From the NCBI GenBank assembly GCA_016715995.1, contig JADJXF010000018.1, forward strand, positions 62,001 through 126,000: a stretch of 64,000 nucleotides of DNA, read 5' to 3'. This DNA is from Flavobacteriales bacterium. GTDB taxonomy: Bacteria; Bacteroidota; Bacteroidia; Flavobacteriales_F; PHOS-HE28. The position numbers were made by a program, and so were the translations under genes. Numbering within the stretch: position 1 is the stretch's first letter; each line of letters begins with the position of its first letter. The notes below the pieces were generated by a model. It worked only from the letters and a program-made list of their open reading frames with translations, was not told the DNA's origin and did not search any database. This document shows, piece by piece, positions 33,982 to 43,577 of the stretch.

Positions 33982-35667
33982 ATGAATATCACTCGCATGC
34001 GCCGCGATGTACCCGGATTCACAAGGATGGCTGCCGTGCTCCAGGCCACCCTGCTGGCAGCGACGCTGTTCTTCCATCACCACGTTGCGGCTCAATGCGC
34101 CGAGACCGACGAGCGCCGCGTGCTCCTCGTGGGCGATAGCTGGGCCTTCTTCATGGGCGTGGACCAGACCATCAACACGGTGCTGGAGCGCTGGGGGCAC
34201 AGCAACGCCATCTTCCACACCAACCTCACGCTGGCGGAGAACGGCGCGGAGACGGACGATTTCCTGGGTGCGGAGAAGCAGGCCGAGATCCAGGCGCAGA
34301 TCGATGCCAACCCATCAATCAAGGTGGTCCACCTGAGCATCGGCGGAAATGATGTGCTGGGCGATTGGCACGTGAGCTTCACGCAGCAGCAGACCGATTC
34401 GCTCCGCGCCGCCGTAGCGGCTCGGCTGCTGCAGGTGATCGAGTTCATCAAAGGCACGCGGCCCGACATCCACATCCTCTGGAGCGGTTACGTGTACCCC
34501 AACTTCGGCGAGGTGATCGAGAGCATCGCGCCCTTGCAGAGCATTCATCCCTTCTACGATACCTGGGCTGACATGGGCTTCCCGGACTTCGCGCAGCTCA
34601 ACACCATCCTCAACGAATTCTCGGCGAGCGTTGAGGCCTACTGCGCCACCGACCCGCGCGTGGATTTCGTGCCATGCACCGGCCTCATGCAGCACACCTT
34701 CGGACAGGATGCGCCGCTCGGCGTGCCACCCAGTGGCAGCTACGCGCCCTTCGTCGCGCCGCTTCCCCAAGGCTTCATTGACTATCCCTCGCCGCAGAGC
34801 TCCATGCGCAGCTACGGCATCTTCCTGGATTGCTTCCACCTGTCGGCAGGTGGCTACCGCGACATGATCGACTACCACGCACGGAAGTTCTACCACAAGT
34901 TCCTGATGCACGACCACTGGGCGCTGAGCGAGGGCGGCACCCACGACGGCTCGATCACTTCCACGGGCTCCGTCTCCAATGCGCTGACCCTCGGCGAGCA
35001 AGACGGTGTGCGCCATGCAACCATGCTCTCGTTCAATCTGGATGCGGTGCAGGGCAACGTGACCTCTGCCGCGAGCCTATTCCTGCGCCGCTCTTCGTTG
35101 ACGGGCTCGAATCCGCTCGAAGGTGCCATCCGCGTCGCTGTGAAAGGGACGTTCGGGGGCTCACCTGAACTCGACGCGCTCGATTACATCGATGCCGCCG
35201 CTGCGGAGGAGCAAGCGTGCCGATTTGGTGATTCCGATGGCAACGCGCGTTGGATCCGTTTGGATCTGCCAGAGGCGCTATTGCCGTTCATCACCGCAGG
35301 GACCGTGCAGTTCCGGATCACCGCGCCGGATGCGCTGGGCGGTTTGGTCACCTTCACCGATGCCAGCGATCCCGAGCTGGCGTCGGTGCTCGACCTCACC
35401 TTTGGCGAGTTGACGACTCCGGTGCCCGATCCGCAGATGTCAACGGATGCCCTTCGCATCTACCCCAACCCCACAGAGGGCCCCTTGATGATTGATGCAA
35501 GGCCGGGTCAGATCCAGTCGCTCGAGCTCAGCGATCAGCTCGGTCGCATCGTATGGCGGTCGGCATCGTTCACCTCGATGGACTTGAGCGAGCTGCCGCG
35601 CGGCGCCTACCTGCTCCGGATTGAAACCACGCATGGGAGCACGGTGGAGCGCGTGGTGAAGTGGTAG
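33982..35667 (+). CDS. SGNH/GDSL hydrolase with T9SS type A tail
   Basis: 561 residues. Signal region ending HHHVAAQ; SGNH block I GDSW (Ser53), block III SIGGND (Gly/Asn) and block V DCFHLS (Asp-x-x-His), so an exported lipase/esterase-type hydrolase that could deacylate polysaccharides. After the catalytic domain (to ~residue 320) comes a DNRLRE-like/CBM96-type beta domain (TSAASLFLRRSSL, FVTFTDASDP-like) and a clean T9SS tail (YPNPTEGPLMIDA, LSDQLGRIVW, DLSELPRGAYLLRIET). ATG 33982 preferred to the upstream TTG. Follows the M23 gene by 32 bases, so the two exported hydrolases may be cotranscribed. Confidence 0.85.
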   Translation: MNITRMRRDVPGFTRMAAVLQATLLAATLFFHHHVAAQCAETDERRVLLVGDSWAFFMGVDQTINTVLERWGHSNAIFHTNLTLAENGAETDDFLGAEKQAEIQAQIDANPSIKVVHLSIGGNDVLGDWHVSFTQQQTDSLRAAVAARLLQVIEFIKGTRPDIHILWSGYVYPNFGEVIESIAPLQSIHPFYDTWADMGFPDFAQLNTILNEFSASVEAYCATDPRVDFVPCTGLMQHTFGQDAPLGVPPSGSYAPFVAPLPQGFIDYPSPQSSMRSYGIFLDCFHLSAGGYRDMIDYHARKFYHKFLMHDHWALSEGGTHDGSITSTGSVSNALTLGEQDGVRHATMLSFNLDAVQGNVTSAASLFLRRSSLTGSNPLEGAIRVAVKGTFGGSPELDALDYIDAAAAEEQACRFGDSDGNARWIRLDLPEALLPFITAGTVQFRITAPDALGGLVTFTDASDPELASVLDLTFGELTTPVPDPQMSTDALRIYPNPTEGPLMIDARPGQIQSLELSDQLGRIVWRSASFTSMDLSELPRGAYLLRIETTHGSTVERVVKW

Positions 35668-35693
35668 CGGAGCCTGCTGCCTTTCTTTGCCCC

Positions 35694-36995
35694 GTGCATC
35701 GCCTGTTGATCAAGAATGCCAAGGCCCTCGTGGGCACCTTCCCGCAAGGGAAGCAGGTGATGTCAGGCGCGGACATGGCCCGGCTGCCGATGATCGAGGA
35801 TGGGTGGCTGCAAGCGGAGGATGGGCGCATCACGGCCATGGGGCCGATGAGCGCATTCGCGGGCATCGACGATTGGAGCGACCTGACCGTGATCGATGCC
35901 ACTGGGCGGTACGTGCTGCCCGGCTGGTGCGACCCGCATACGCACACGGTGTTCGCCGCCCCGCGCGAAGAGGAGTTCGTGAACAGGATCAAGGGCCTCA
36001 GCTACCAGGAGATCGCGGCACGCGGCGGCGGGATCATCAACAGCGCGATGAAACTGCGAGCGATGAGCGAGGACGCTCTCTTCGCGCAGGCCAAGGGACG
36101 GTTGGATGAGATGATGCGCCGGGGCACAGTGGCGGTGGAGATCAAGAGCGGCTACGGCCTCACGGTCGAGAGCGAGCTGAAGATGCTGCGCGTGGCGAAG
36201 CGCTTGAAGGAAGCACTGCCTTTGCAAGTGAAGACCACCTTGCTCGCCGCGCATGCGCTGCCCCCGGAATTCAAGGACGACCGCAACGGCTACGTCGATA
36301 TGATCTGCGACACGCTGCTGCCACAGGTGGCAGCCGAAAGGCTCGCCGACTTTGTGGACGTTTTCTGCGAGACGAACTATTTCACCGTGGCGGAGATGGA
36401 ACGCGTGCTTGCAGCAGGACGGAAGCACGGCCTCCCCGGCAAGCTGCATGTGAACCAGTTCACCAGCATCGGTGGCATACAAGCCGCTATCGCGCATCAT
36501 GCCATCAGCGTGGACCACCTGGAGGTGCTGGCTGATGCCGACTTCGAAGCACTTCGGATCGCGCACAGTCAGCGGTCAGTCGCAAGTGATGGCATCGAGG
36601 TGATCCCCACGTTGCTCCCCTCCTGCTCCTTCTTCCTGCGCATCCCCTACGCTCCGGCTCGTCGGTTGATAGACAGCGGTCTTCCAGTGGCACTCGCCAG
36701 CGACCACAATCCTGGAAGCACGCCAAGCGGCAACCTCAATCTCGTGCTCTCCTTGGCGTGCATCCAGCTCCGCATGCTTCCGGAGGAGGCCATCACGGCG
36801 CTCACGCTCAACGCGGCTTCCGCCATGCGCTTGGGAAGCGAGCTCGGCGGCCTCACCGTGGGCAAACGCGCCAGCCTGATCATCACCAAAGAGGCGCCTT
36901 CGCTGGCCTACCTCCCTTACGCCTTCGGAACCGACCACATCGATACCGTGCTGATAGATGGAAAGCCCGTCCGCTCCGGAGCAGCGCTCCAGTGA
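35694..36995 (+). CDS. hutI: Imidazolonepropionase
   Basis: About 433 residues; amidohydrolase of histidine degradation that opens 4-imidazolone-5-propionate to N-formimino-glutamate. Metal and substrate motifs: WCDPHTHTVFA, EIKSGYGLT, LAAHALPPEF (His), KLHVNQFTSIGG (His), and ASDHNPGSTPSGN (metal Asp). GTG 35694 (VHRLLIKNAKAL) is preferred: TTTCTTTGCCCC precedes it, exactly as at the trmD GTG start. FtcD, encoded 0.9 kb downstream, takes the next step. hutH and hutU are not in this window. Confidence 0.93.
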   Translation: MHRLLIKNAKALVGTFPQGKQVMSGADMARLPMIEDGWLQAEDGRITAMGPMSAFAGIDDWSDLTVIDATGRYVLPGWCDPHTHTVFAAPREEEFVNRIKGLSYQEIAARGGGIINSAMKLRAMSEDALFAQAKGRLDEMMRRGTVAVEIKSGYGLTVESELKMLRVAKRLKEALPLQVKTTLLAAHALPPEFKDDRNGYVDMICDTLLPQVAAERLADFVDVFCETNYFTVAEMERVLAAGRKHGLPGKLHVNQFTSIGGIQAAIAHHAISVDHLEVLADADFEALRIAHSQRSVASDGIEVIPTLLPSCSFFLRIPYAPARRLIDSGLPVALASDHNPGSTPSGNLNLVLSLACIQLRMLPEEAITALTLNAASAMRLGSELGGLTVGKRASLIITKEAPSLAYLPYAFGTDHIDTVLIDGKPVRSGAALQ

Positions 36996-36999
36996 TTTC

Positions 37000-37749
37000 A
37001 TGCCCTTGGAGCCCGGCCGACCACCCGGCCTGGAGTTCTCCATGGGCGTTGCGCTCTTCGCCATCACGATGCTGGCGTTCTTCGGTGTGCAGAGCGTCGC
37101 GTTGGTGAAAGGCGTGATCGACCGTACCCCGGAGCTGCAGGGCGAATCCTTCTCCTTCAGCTGGTTCCAGGATCCCCTCTTCCAGCAGCGCCTTCAGGAC
37201 CTGGCCTTCAATGGCGATCTGGTGGGCAAGGAGTCCGCGTGGAGCGGCGGCATCTGCTCGGTGCTCATCCTGTTCGCCTGCTGGCGGTGGAAGCGCGACC
37301 GCGTCGGGCTGCTGCTCGGTCTGAAGCTGCCCAAACCCAAGGAATTCCTCAAATGGTTCGGCCTCTTCGCCGGCATCATGCTGGGCATCGAGCTGCTCGC
37401 GCAATTCGTACCGGCCTTCGATACAGACTTCATGGAGAAGGTCGTGGGCAGCACCACCAACTGGCCTTTGCTCGTCATCGGCGTGGTGCTGCTCGGCCCG
37501 CTCTTCGAGGAACTGCTGCTGCGCGGCCTCCTCTTCGGCACGCTACGGCACATCGCCGACGAGCACATGAGCGTGGCGATCACGGCCGGCGTATTCGCGC
37601 TCATGCACCTGCAGTACAGCCTGCCCATCATGCTGCTCATCCTGCCCATGGGCATCGCGCTCGGCTATGCGCGGTCCCGTAGCGGTTCCATCTGGGTGCC
37701 CGTGCTGCTGCATATGCTGAACAACGGGATGAGCGTGCTGTGGCCGTAA
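37000..37749 (+). CDS. CPBP family intramembrane metalloprotease
   Basis: About 249 residues, seven or eight transmembrane helices. CAAX-protease/bacteriocin-processing signatures: FEELLLRG (Glu170-Glu171-xxx-Arg175), ALMHLQ (His203) and HMLNN (His238, Asn241). These form the membrane-embedded catalytic site. Substrate unknown. Start at 37000, four bases after the hutI stop, avoids a 38-base overlap. Lies between hutI and ftcD, probably riding in the hut operon. Confidence 0.9.
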   Translation: MPLEPGRPPGLEFSMGVALFAITMLAFFGVQSVALVKGVIDRTPELQGESFSFSWFQDPLFQQRLQDLAFNGDLVGKESAWSGGICSVLILFACWRWKRDRVGLLLGLKLPKPKEFLKWFGLFAGIMLGIELLAQFVPAFDTDFMEKVVGSTTNWPLLVIGVVLLGPLFEELLLRGLLFGTLRHIADEHMSVAITAGVFALMHLQYSLPIMLLILPMGIALGYARSRSGSIWVPVLLHMLNNGMSVLWP

Positions 37750-37827
37750 GCGGTGGCGACGCGCCGGGTGGTTAAGCGACGAGTTTCGCGCATTGCTGGT
37801 CGCATGGCCTCCCGGGGAAGCGCTCGC

Positions 37828-37835
37828 TAGATTTG
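37828..37835 (+). promoter_or_regulatory. Promoter -7 box TAGATTTG (ftcD)
   Basis: Exact match to TAnnTTTG, 23 bases before the ftcD ATG; suggests ftcD can be transcribed independently of hutI. Confidence 0.5.
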
Positions 37836-37858
37836 GCGCCCTCAATCCGAAGCCAGCC

Positions 37859-38812
37859 ATGCAACGCCGCCTGATCGAATGCGTGCCCAATATCAGCGAG
37901 GGCCGCGACCGTGCCAAGATCGACGCCATCGCCGCCGTGGTGGAGACCGTGGAAGGCGTTCGCCTGCTCGACGTGGACCCCGGCAAGGCGACGAATCGTA
38001 CGGTGATCACCTTCGTGGGAGAGCCTGAGCCGGTGTGCGAGGCCGCCTTCCGCTTGATCCGTAAGGCGCAGGAGCTGATCGACATGCACGGCCATAAGGG
38101 CGAGCACCCGCGCTTCGGAGCCACGGATGTGTGTCCGCTGGTGCCCATCAGCGGCGTGAGCATGGAGGAGTGCGCCGCATATGCGAGGAAGCTCGGTCAG
38201 CGCGTGGGCAAGGAACTCGCCATACCGGTATACCTGTATGAAGCAGCGGCGAGCGAGGAGAAGCGCCGCAACCTGGCCAACAACCGGAGCGGTGAGTATG
38301 AAGGCCTGCCGAAGAAGCTGAGGGATGCTGCGTGGAAGCCCGACTTCGGCCCGGCGGAATTCAACGACAGCGTGGCGCGGAGCGGTGCCCTCGCCATCGG
38401 TGCGCGCAATTTCCTGGTAGCGTACAACGTGAACCTGAACACCACGAGCACGCGCCGCGCCAACGCCATCGCATTCGACATACGCGAGGCGGGCCGAAAG
38501 GTGAAGCAATCCGATGGCAGCGAGCTTCAAGTGCCAGGCAAACTGAAAAGCGTGAAGGGGATCGGCTGGTACATCGAGGAATACGGCATCGCTCAACTCT
38601 CCCTCAACCTTACAGACATCACGATTACACCGGTACACATCGCCTTTGATGAAGCATGCACGAGCGCGAGCGAGCGTGGAATCCGCGTCACCGGCAGCGA
38701 ACTGGTGGGCCTGATCCCGAAGCAGGCGTTGCTCGATGCAGCCGACTTCTACCAGCACGTCAAGAGCGCAGCCTCGGCATCCCCGAGCGCGAGAAGATCA
38801 AGATCGCCGTGA
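37859..38812 (+). CDS. ftcD: Glutamate formimidoyltransferase domain of FtcD
   Basis: About 317 codons, of which ~300 belong to the family. It transfers the formimino group from formiminoglutamate to tetrahydrofolate, the final hut step. Signatures: ECVPNISEGRD, HKGEHPRFGATDVCPL, NRSGEYEGLPKKL and RNFLVAYNVNLNT, with VTGSELVGLIPKQALLDAA near the end. The tail SAASASPSARRSRSP is out-of-frame translation: from ~38765 the conserved sequence continues in another frame as the linker and cyclodeaminase domain. Bifunctional FtcD proteins normally have both in one chain, so the split is probably a one-base indel. Confidence 0.92.
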   Translation: MQRRLIECVPNISEGRDRAKIDAIAAVVETVEGVRLLDVDPGKATNRTVITFVGEPEPVCEAAFRLIRKAQELIDMHGHKGEHPRFGATDVCPLVPISGVSMEECAAYARKLGQRVGKELAIPVYLYEAAASEEKRRNLANNRSGEYEGLPKKLRDAAWKPDFGPAEFNDSVARSGALAIGARNFLVAYNVNLNTTSTRRANAIAFDIREAGRKVKQSDGSELQVPGKLKSVKGIGWYIEEYGIAQLSLNLTDITITPVHIAFDEACTSASERGIRVTGSELVGLIPKQALLDAADFYQHVKSAASASPSARRSRSP

Positions 38813-39519
38813 AGTCGCTCGGCTTGGATGACCTCGGCCCCTTCGACCCGCAGAAGAAAGTGATCGAATACATGCTGGAGGAGCCGGGCCAGGAGCGTCT
38901 GGTTCGAATGGACCTTAAGCGCTTCAGCGAGGAGACAGCCAGCGAGAGCCCGGCCCCGGGCGGTGGATCCGTGGCCGCATACGTGGGTGCGCTCGGAGTG
39001 GCGCTGGGCACGATGGTCGCCAACCTCAGCGCCCACAAGCGCGGGTGGGATGATCGCTGGAAGGAGTTCAGCGACTGGGCCGTGAAAGGCGAGAACCTCC
39101 GCCATGAGTTGCTCCTCTTGGTGGATGAGGATACGCGCGCCTTCGACCGTATCATGGCTGCCATGGGCCTGCCCAAGGGAAGCGACGAGGAGAAGAAAGC
39201 ACGCAAGACGGCCATCACGGAGGCCACGAAAGGCGCCATCAATACGCCGTTGCGCACCATGCAGGTGTGCGTGGAGAGCATGGGGCTGATGAAGGCGATG
39301 GCCGAACACGGCCTGCCCGCGAGCGTGAGCGACGCAGGCGTGGGCGCGTTGTGCGCACGCACCGGCGCGCTGGGGGCCTACCTCAACGTGCGCATCAACT
39401 GTGCAGGGCTCGACGATGCCGCCTTCAAGGACGACGTGCTGAAGAAAGCCGAAGCATTGAAGTCCGTGGCAGAGCAGCTGGAAGCCGAAGTGATGGCGCT
39501 GACCCTCGCCAAGGTGTAG
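38764..39519 (+). CDS. ftcD: Formimidotetrahydrofolate cyclodeaminase domain (3' part of ftcD)
   Basis: About 251 residues in the frame following the formimidoyltransferase. It begins with the conserved FtcD linker ERSLGIPEREKIKIAVKSLG, then DLKRFSEETASESPAPGGGS (P-loop-like, typical of cyclodeaminases), VSDAGVGALCARTGALGAYL and NVRINCAGLDD. It releases ammonia from 5-formimino-THF to give 5,10-methenyl-THF. As written, translation could restart at GTG 38809, which overlaps the preceding TGA (GTGA), but that would cut off the conserved linker. Confidence 0.85.
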   Translation, partial: ERSLGIPEREKIKIAVKSLGLDDLGPFDPQKKVIEYMLEEPGQERLVRMDLKRFSEETASESPAPGGGSVAAYVGALGVALGTMVANLSAHKRGWDDRWKEFSDWAVKGENLRHELLLLVDEDTRAFDRIMAAMGLPKGSDEEKKARKTAITEATKGAINTPLRTMQVCVESMGLMKAMAEHGLPASVSDAGVGALCARTGALGAYLNVRINCAGLDDAAFKDDVLKKAEALKSVAEQLEAEVMALTLAKV

Positions 39520-39658
39520 CGCGGTTCTGAGTGGCGGTTGCCAATCACGGGGCCGTATAAGCCCATCTGACCAACCCACGACCGTTGATGAGGAGTGCCG
39601 GCTGGCACAACACGCAACGCGCTACGGCCGTATCATTGGTGTGATCGCCCGCGCCATC

Positions 39659-42010
39659 ATGACCGCAAGACATACCGTTCGCCCATGGTGGCGCCGCGTG
39701 CTCTACTTCTTCCCGTTGCAGCTCCTGCTGCTGCACCTGAAGAAGAACCACATGCTCCTGCTGGCTTGGCTGCTGCTCTTCGGTTATGTGACCGAGAGCC
39801 TTGGTGTGAAGTACGGGGTGCCCTACCTCTTCCTCTTCCCGGAGTATTTCGGCCGGGTCAGCCTTTTCTCCCACCTCATCACCGGCTTCGCGCTGGGCGG
39901 CTTCATCACAGCTTTCAATCTGTACAGCTACGTGATGCACGGCTACCGCTTCCCGTTCATCGCCACCATTGCCCGGCCGTTCCTGAAGTTCAACGTCAAC
40001 AACGCGATCATCCCGGTCGCCTTCGTGCTCACCTACCTGTTCTGCGCCGCGCGGTTCCAGCACGCGCAGGAACTCGTCCCCTGGTCGCGTGTCGCGCTCC
40101 ACATGGCAGGCCTGGTCATGGGCATCCTGCTGTTCATGGGCTTCGCGCTGCTCTACTTCACCCGCACCAACACCGACATCATCAAGCTGCTGGGGAAACC
40201 AGCCGAGGAGTACCGCCCAGCCGAACCGCTCATGGACATCCTGGGCCCGCAGCATGATGAGCCGCCCCATCGCCCGCAGGAGAAACGAAAGGCCATGCGG
40301 TGGCTGCGACGGCAGCAGCGCTCGGAGAAATGGCGTGTGGAGACCTACCTCACGCCGCGCCTCCGGATCATGCTGGCCCGGAGCAGCTCGCACTACGACC
40401 AGGAGCTCCTCCGCGACGTGCTCTGGCAGAATCACATCAACGGCTCCATCTTCGAAGTGGTGCTCATCGTCACCTTCATCGCGCTGGGGGCTTTCAGCAA
40501 CGTGGCGCTGTTCGCCATCCCCGCAGGCGCCAGCGCCTTCCTGCTCTTCACCATGCTGCTCATGCTCATCAGCGCCCTCTTCAGCTGGATGCAGGGATGG
40601 ACCGGCACCGTGCTGCTGCTGCTGATCGTGGGGCTCAACCTCGTGAGCCAGCGCAGCGAACGGTTCCTCTACGACACGCATGCCTACGGCCTCGACTATA
40701 GCGCGCCGGCGTCGGTCTATGACCGCGCGAACCTCACGCGCCTCGCGAACGACACCGCGGCGGCCACCGCCGATGCCCGGGCAATGCTCACCACGTTGGA
40801 GCGCTGGAAGGCCAACAACCAGCGCTTCCTTCCGGAAGGAGGCAAGCCGAAACTCGTGGTGATCACCACCAGCGGCGGCGGGCTCCGCAGCATGCTCTGG
40901 TCGTACCGGTGCCTGCAGGCGGCCGATAGCATGCTGGGGGGCACATTGATGGAACGCGCCGTGCTCATGACCGGTTCCTCCGGCGGGGTGATCGGCGCCG
41001 CTTACTATCGCCAGTACGATCTGGCGGATGCCCGCAACGGTGCCAAGGACCGCTTCGACCATGCAGTGCTCCAGGAGATCTCAGGCGACATGCTGAATCC
41101 GATCGCCTTCAGCTTCGTCACGAACGACATGTTCATCCGGTACCGCCATGTGGAGGATGGCGAACGGCGGTACACGCTGGACCGCGCCGAAGCTTTCGAG
41201 CGTCGCTTGAACGCGAACACACGTGGGCTGCTGGATGTGCGCCTGGGCGATTTCGCCGTTGATGAGCAGGCGGCTCGTACACCGATGCTGGTGGTGAGCC
41301 CGGTGAGCATCAACGACGGCCGTCGTGTGGTGATCGCCGCGCAGCCAGTCGCGTTCCTCACGGCCATCACACCGGCCGCCGGAGTGAACCTGCAGAGTCA
41401 GGCGGAGGCCGTGGAGTTCCGACGGTTCTTCGCCGCGCACGACCCGGACAACCTGAAGCTCACCAGCGCGCTGCGTATGAATGCCAGCTTCCCTTATATC
41501 ACCCCGATCACCACGTTGCCCAGCGAGCCGGCGATGCGGGTGATGGATGCCGGCGTGCGCGACAATTACGGCTATCGCGCCACGCTTTCGTACCTGAGCA
41601 CATTCCGAACGTGGATCGAAGCGAACACCAGTGGTGTGGTGGTGCTTCAGCTGCGCGATACCCAGAAGGAGCTGGAAGTGAAGCCGAGCAGTGCCTCGCT
41701 CCTAGGCCGTGTGCTCGATCCGGTGGGCAACGTGTACGACAACTTCGTGCGCGTGCAAGATCAGGACTACGACCTCATGCTGCGGCTCTTCGAGCCCGCG
41801 GGCAGCGCGCCGCTTCAAGTGGTCGACGTGCAGCTCCGCCACGATGAGGAGGAGCGCATCTCCCTGAGCTGGCACCTGACGCGCGTGGAGCGCGACCGTG
41901 TCCTGCGTTCCGTGCACAGCCCTGCGAACCGCGCCGCGCTCGAACGGTTCGTCCGGCTGGTCCGGCCCGCTACGCCGGCCGTTGGCGATGCCAGCGTACC
42001 AGTCCGTTGA
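39659..42010 (+). CDS. Membrane-anchored patatin-like phospholipase
   Basis: About 783 residues. The N-terminal ~330 residues hold several transmembrane helices in two bundles separated by a charged cytosolic loop (EKRKAMRWLRRQQRSEKW). The C-terminal half is a patatin domain: oxyanion loop TTSGGGLRSM, nucleophile GSSGG in LMTGSSGGVIG, and the catalytic Asp in MDAGVRDNYG. Patatins are lipid acyl hydrolases; this large membrane-fused form is much longer than the usual ~300-residue proteins. ATG 39659 was taken; GTG 39641 is possible. Its 3' end overlaps the convergent BadF-type gene by 41 bases. Confidence 0.82.
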   Translation: MTARHTVRPWWRRVLYFFPLQLLLLHLKKNHMLLLAWLLLFGYVTESLGVKYGVPYLFLFPEYFGRVSLFSHLITGFALGGFITAFNLYSYVMHGYRFPFIATIARPFLKFNVNNAIIPVAFVLTYLFCAARFQHAQELVPWSRVALHMAGLVMGILLFMGFALLYFTRTNTDIIKLLGKPAEEYRPAEPLMDILGPQHDEPPHRPQEKRKAMRWLRRQQRSEKWRVETYLTPRLRIMLARSSSHYDQELLRDVLWQNHINGSIFEVVLIVTFIALGAFSNVALFAIPAGASAFLLFTMLLMLISALFSWMQGWTGTVLLLLIVGLNLVSQRSERFLYDTHAYGLDYSAPASVYDRANLTRLANDTAAATADARAMLTTLERWKANNQRFLPEGGKPKLVVITTSGGGLRSMLWSYRCLQAADSMLGGTLMERAVLMTGSSGGVIGAAYYRQYDLADARNGAKDRFDHAVLQEISGDMLNPIAFSFVTNDMFIRYRHVEDGERRYTLDRAEAFERRLNANTRGLLDVRLGDFAVDEQAARTPMLVVSPVSINDGRRVVIAAQPVAFLTAITPAAGVNLQSQAEAVEFRRFFAAHDPDNLKLTSALRMNASFPYITPITTLPSEPAMRVMDAGVRDNYGYRATLSYLSTFRTWIEANTSGVVVLQLRDTQKELEVKPSSASLLGRVLDPVGNVYDNFVRVQDQDYDLMLRLFEPAGSAPLQVVDVQLRHDEEERISLSWHLTRVERDRVLRSVHSPANRAALERFVRLVRPATPAVGDASVPVR

Positions 42011-42839
42011 GCGGATCGCGCTCCACAGCGAGCAGTTCCATACCGTGCTCCAGCAGGCAGGCCGACAGGATCTCTTGGAATCCCCAGGCCACGGATCCCG
42101 TGGCACGCACGGCCGCGCGCTGCTCCAAGGAATGGAATGGCTTGAATGCCTCAATGAAGGCGTGGAACCGGGCCGTGATCAATTCCCGCACGTACCCATG
42201 CTCGGTCAACGCCGACAGGCGTCCGGCGTACACCGCAAGCGCGCGCGACGGGAATGGTGAACGGTACACCTCTTCAAGGACTGTCGTGACCGACGGACCC
42301 TCAAGTCCGAAAAGGCTGATGCTGATATCCTCTGGCATGCGTCGGTAGAAGGCATCCTGCAGCAGCGTGCGGCCGATATCAGCCCCGCTCCCCTCATCGC
42401 CGAGCACATAACCGAGGGAAGGCATGGACTGATGGACCCGGTCCCCATCGTACCAGCCCATATTCGATCCCGTGCCGAGCACAAGGACAAGGCCGGGGTC
42501 GGCGCCCCAAAGCCCACGAGCGGCTCCTTCCAGGTCCGTGCGCACCGAAATGGAAGCCGAGGTCCAAACCTGCTGGATGGCGCTCTGCATGGTGGCCGCG
42601 CGCTCCGGCGTCCCGCATCCGGCACCGTAGGCGATGATGCGCCGGGCTTCCAAGGCCCGCGGCAGCCGCTGGTTGAAATAGGACGACACACCTTGGGCGA
42701 AGCGCACAGGATCGCCGCTCAGCGGATTCAGCCCGGGCATCGACTCGCCTGTGAGCGGCAGCACGGACTCCGTCACGCCTCCATCGAGGAACGCCCAACG
42801 GGAGGAGCTGCCGCCGATCTCGGCGATGAGCAGGGCCAT
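41970..42839 (-). CDS. BadF/BadG/BcrA/BcrD-type ATPase (N-acetylglucosamine kinase-like)
   Basis: 289 residues with the ASKHA fold: phosphate-1 loop LIAEIGGSSSRWAFLD, adenosine/phosphate motif VLVLGTGSNMGWYDG, GYVLGDEGSGADIGR (phosphate-2), and VRATGSVAWGFQEIL. The GDEGSG run is characteristic of GlcNAc kinase-type members rather than benzoyl-CoA reductase subunits, so a cytosolic sugar kinase (GlcNAc or muramic derivative recycling) is the best guess. No cofactor Cys motifs. Confidence 0.85.
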   Translation of the reverse strand: MALLIAEIGGSSSRWAFLDGGVTESVLPLTGESMPGLNPLSGDPVRFAQGVSSYFNQRLPRALEARRIIAYGAGCGTPERAATMQSAIQQVWTSASISVRTDLEGAARGLWGADPGLVLVLGTGSNMGWYDGDRVHQSMPSLGYVLGDEGSGADIGRTLLQDAFYRRMPEDISISLFGLEGPSVTTVLEEVYRSPFPSRALAVYAGRLSALTEHGYVRELITARFHAFIEAFKPFHSLEQRAAVRATGSVAWGFQEILSACLLEHGMELLAVERDPLNGLVRWHRQRPA

Positions 42840-42863
42840 GCCGCTAAGATGGCCCCGACGGCC

Positions 42864-43547
42864 TCATTGGCCCGCGTTGAAAAGGAAATGATTGGGGCTG
42901 GCCAGCCCATTGCGCACCGCGTAGAGCACGACGGCAGCCGTACTGTTCACGCCAAGCTTCTGCATGATGTTGCGCCGGTGCGTGGTGATGGTGTGCGCGC
43001 TCAAGTGCAGCTGGTCGGCGATCCGCGTATAGGACTTGCCCTCGGCGATCAACCCGATGATCTCGCACTCGCGCTCACTGAGCGTGACCGGCGCGCATGA
43101 GAGCGGCTCGGCGATGAAACGCTCCGCATCGTGTCCTGCCCGACGCAGCGTTTCCAGCACCTTTCCGCAGAAGTAGCGGTCGCCTGCGGCCGTGCTCACC
43201 ACCGCATCGTGGATCTCCTTCAGGTCGCAATCCTTCTTCACATAACCCAAGGCACCGGCCTTCACCGCGTGAAGCACCATCATCGGCGACGGATCATGCG
43301 TGATGGCGACGAATCGGGTGCGGCGCGATCGCTTGATGCCATCGCGTATGTCGCGCGCGCTGAAACCTCCGGATACATGATCCATCAGCACGACATCGGG
43401 CCTGTGCCTCACCAACAAGGCCTGCAACGCGATGCCATCCCGCGCGGCGCCCACCACTTGCACTTGATCGCTCACCTCGAAAACCGCGCGCAGTCCAACG
43501 ATCGCCAGTTCCCCATGATCGGCCAGCAGCAACTTGATCGGGCTCAT
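42864..43547 (-). CDS. Response regulator, NarL/LuxR family
   Basis: 227 residues. Receiver domain (residues 1-125) with phosphorylation Asp56 in DVVLMDHVSG, switch Thr in FVAITHDP and Lys in LGYVKKD; the acidic pocket is reduced (ADHGE in place of DDH). Linker, then a LuxR-type helix-turn-helix (TLSERECEIIGLIAEGKSYT, HLSAHTITTHRRNIMQKLGV). Cytosolic transcription factor; target genes unknown and no histidine kinase gene is adjacent. Start at 43547 (MSPIKLL) chosen; the longer frame upstream contains the promoter TACATTCG. Confidence 0.9.
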   Translation of the reverse strand: MSPIKLLLADHGELAIVGLRAVFEVSDQVQVVGAARDGIALQALLVRHRPDVVLMDHVSGGFSARDIRDGIKRSRRTRFVAITHDPSPMMVLHAVKAGALGYVKKDCDLKEIHDAVVSTAAGDRYFCGKVLETLRRAGHDAERFIAEPLSCAPVTLSERECEIIGLIAEGKSYTRIADQLHLSAHTITTHRRNIMQKLGVNSTAAVVLYAVRNGLASPNHFLFNAGQ

Positions 43548-43577
43548 TTCCAGTTTGGAATCATTCCAGATAGCGGG

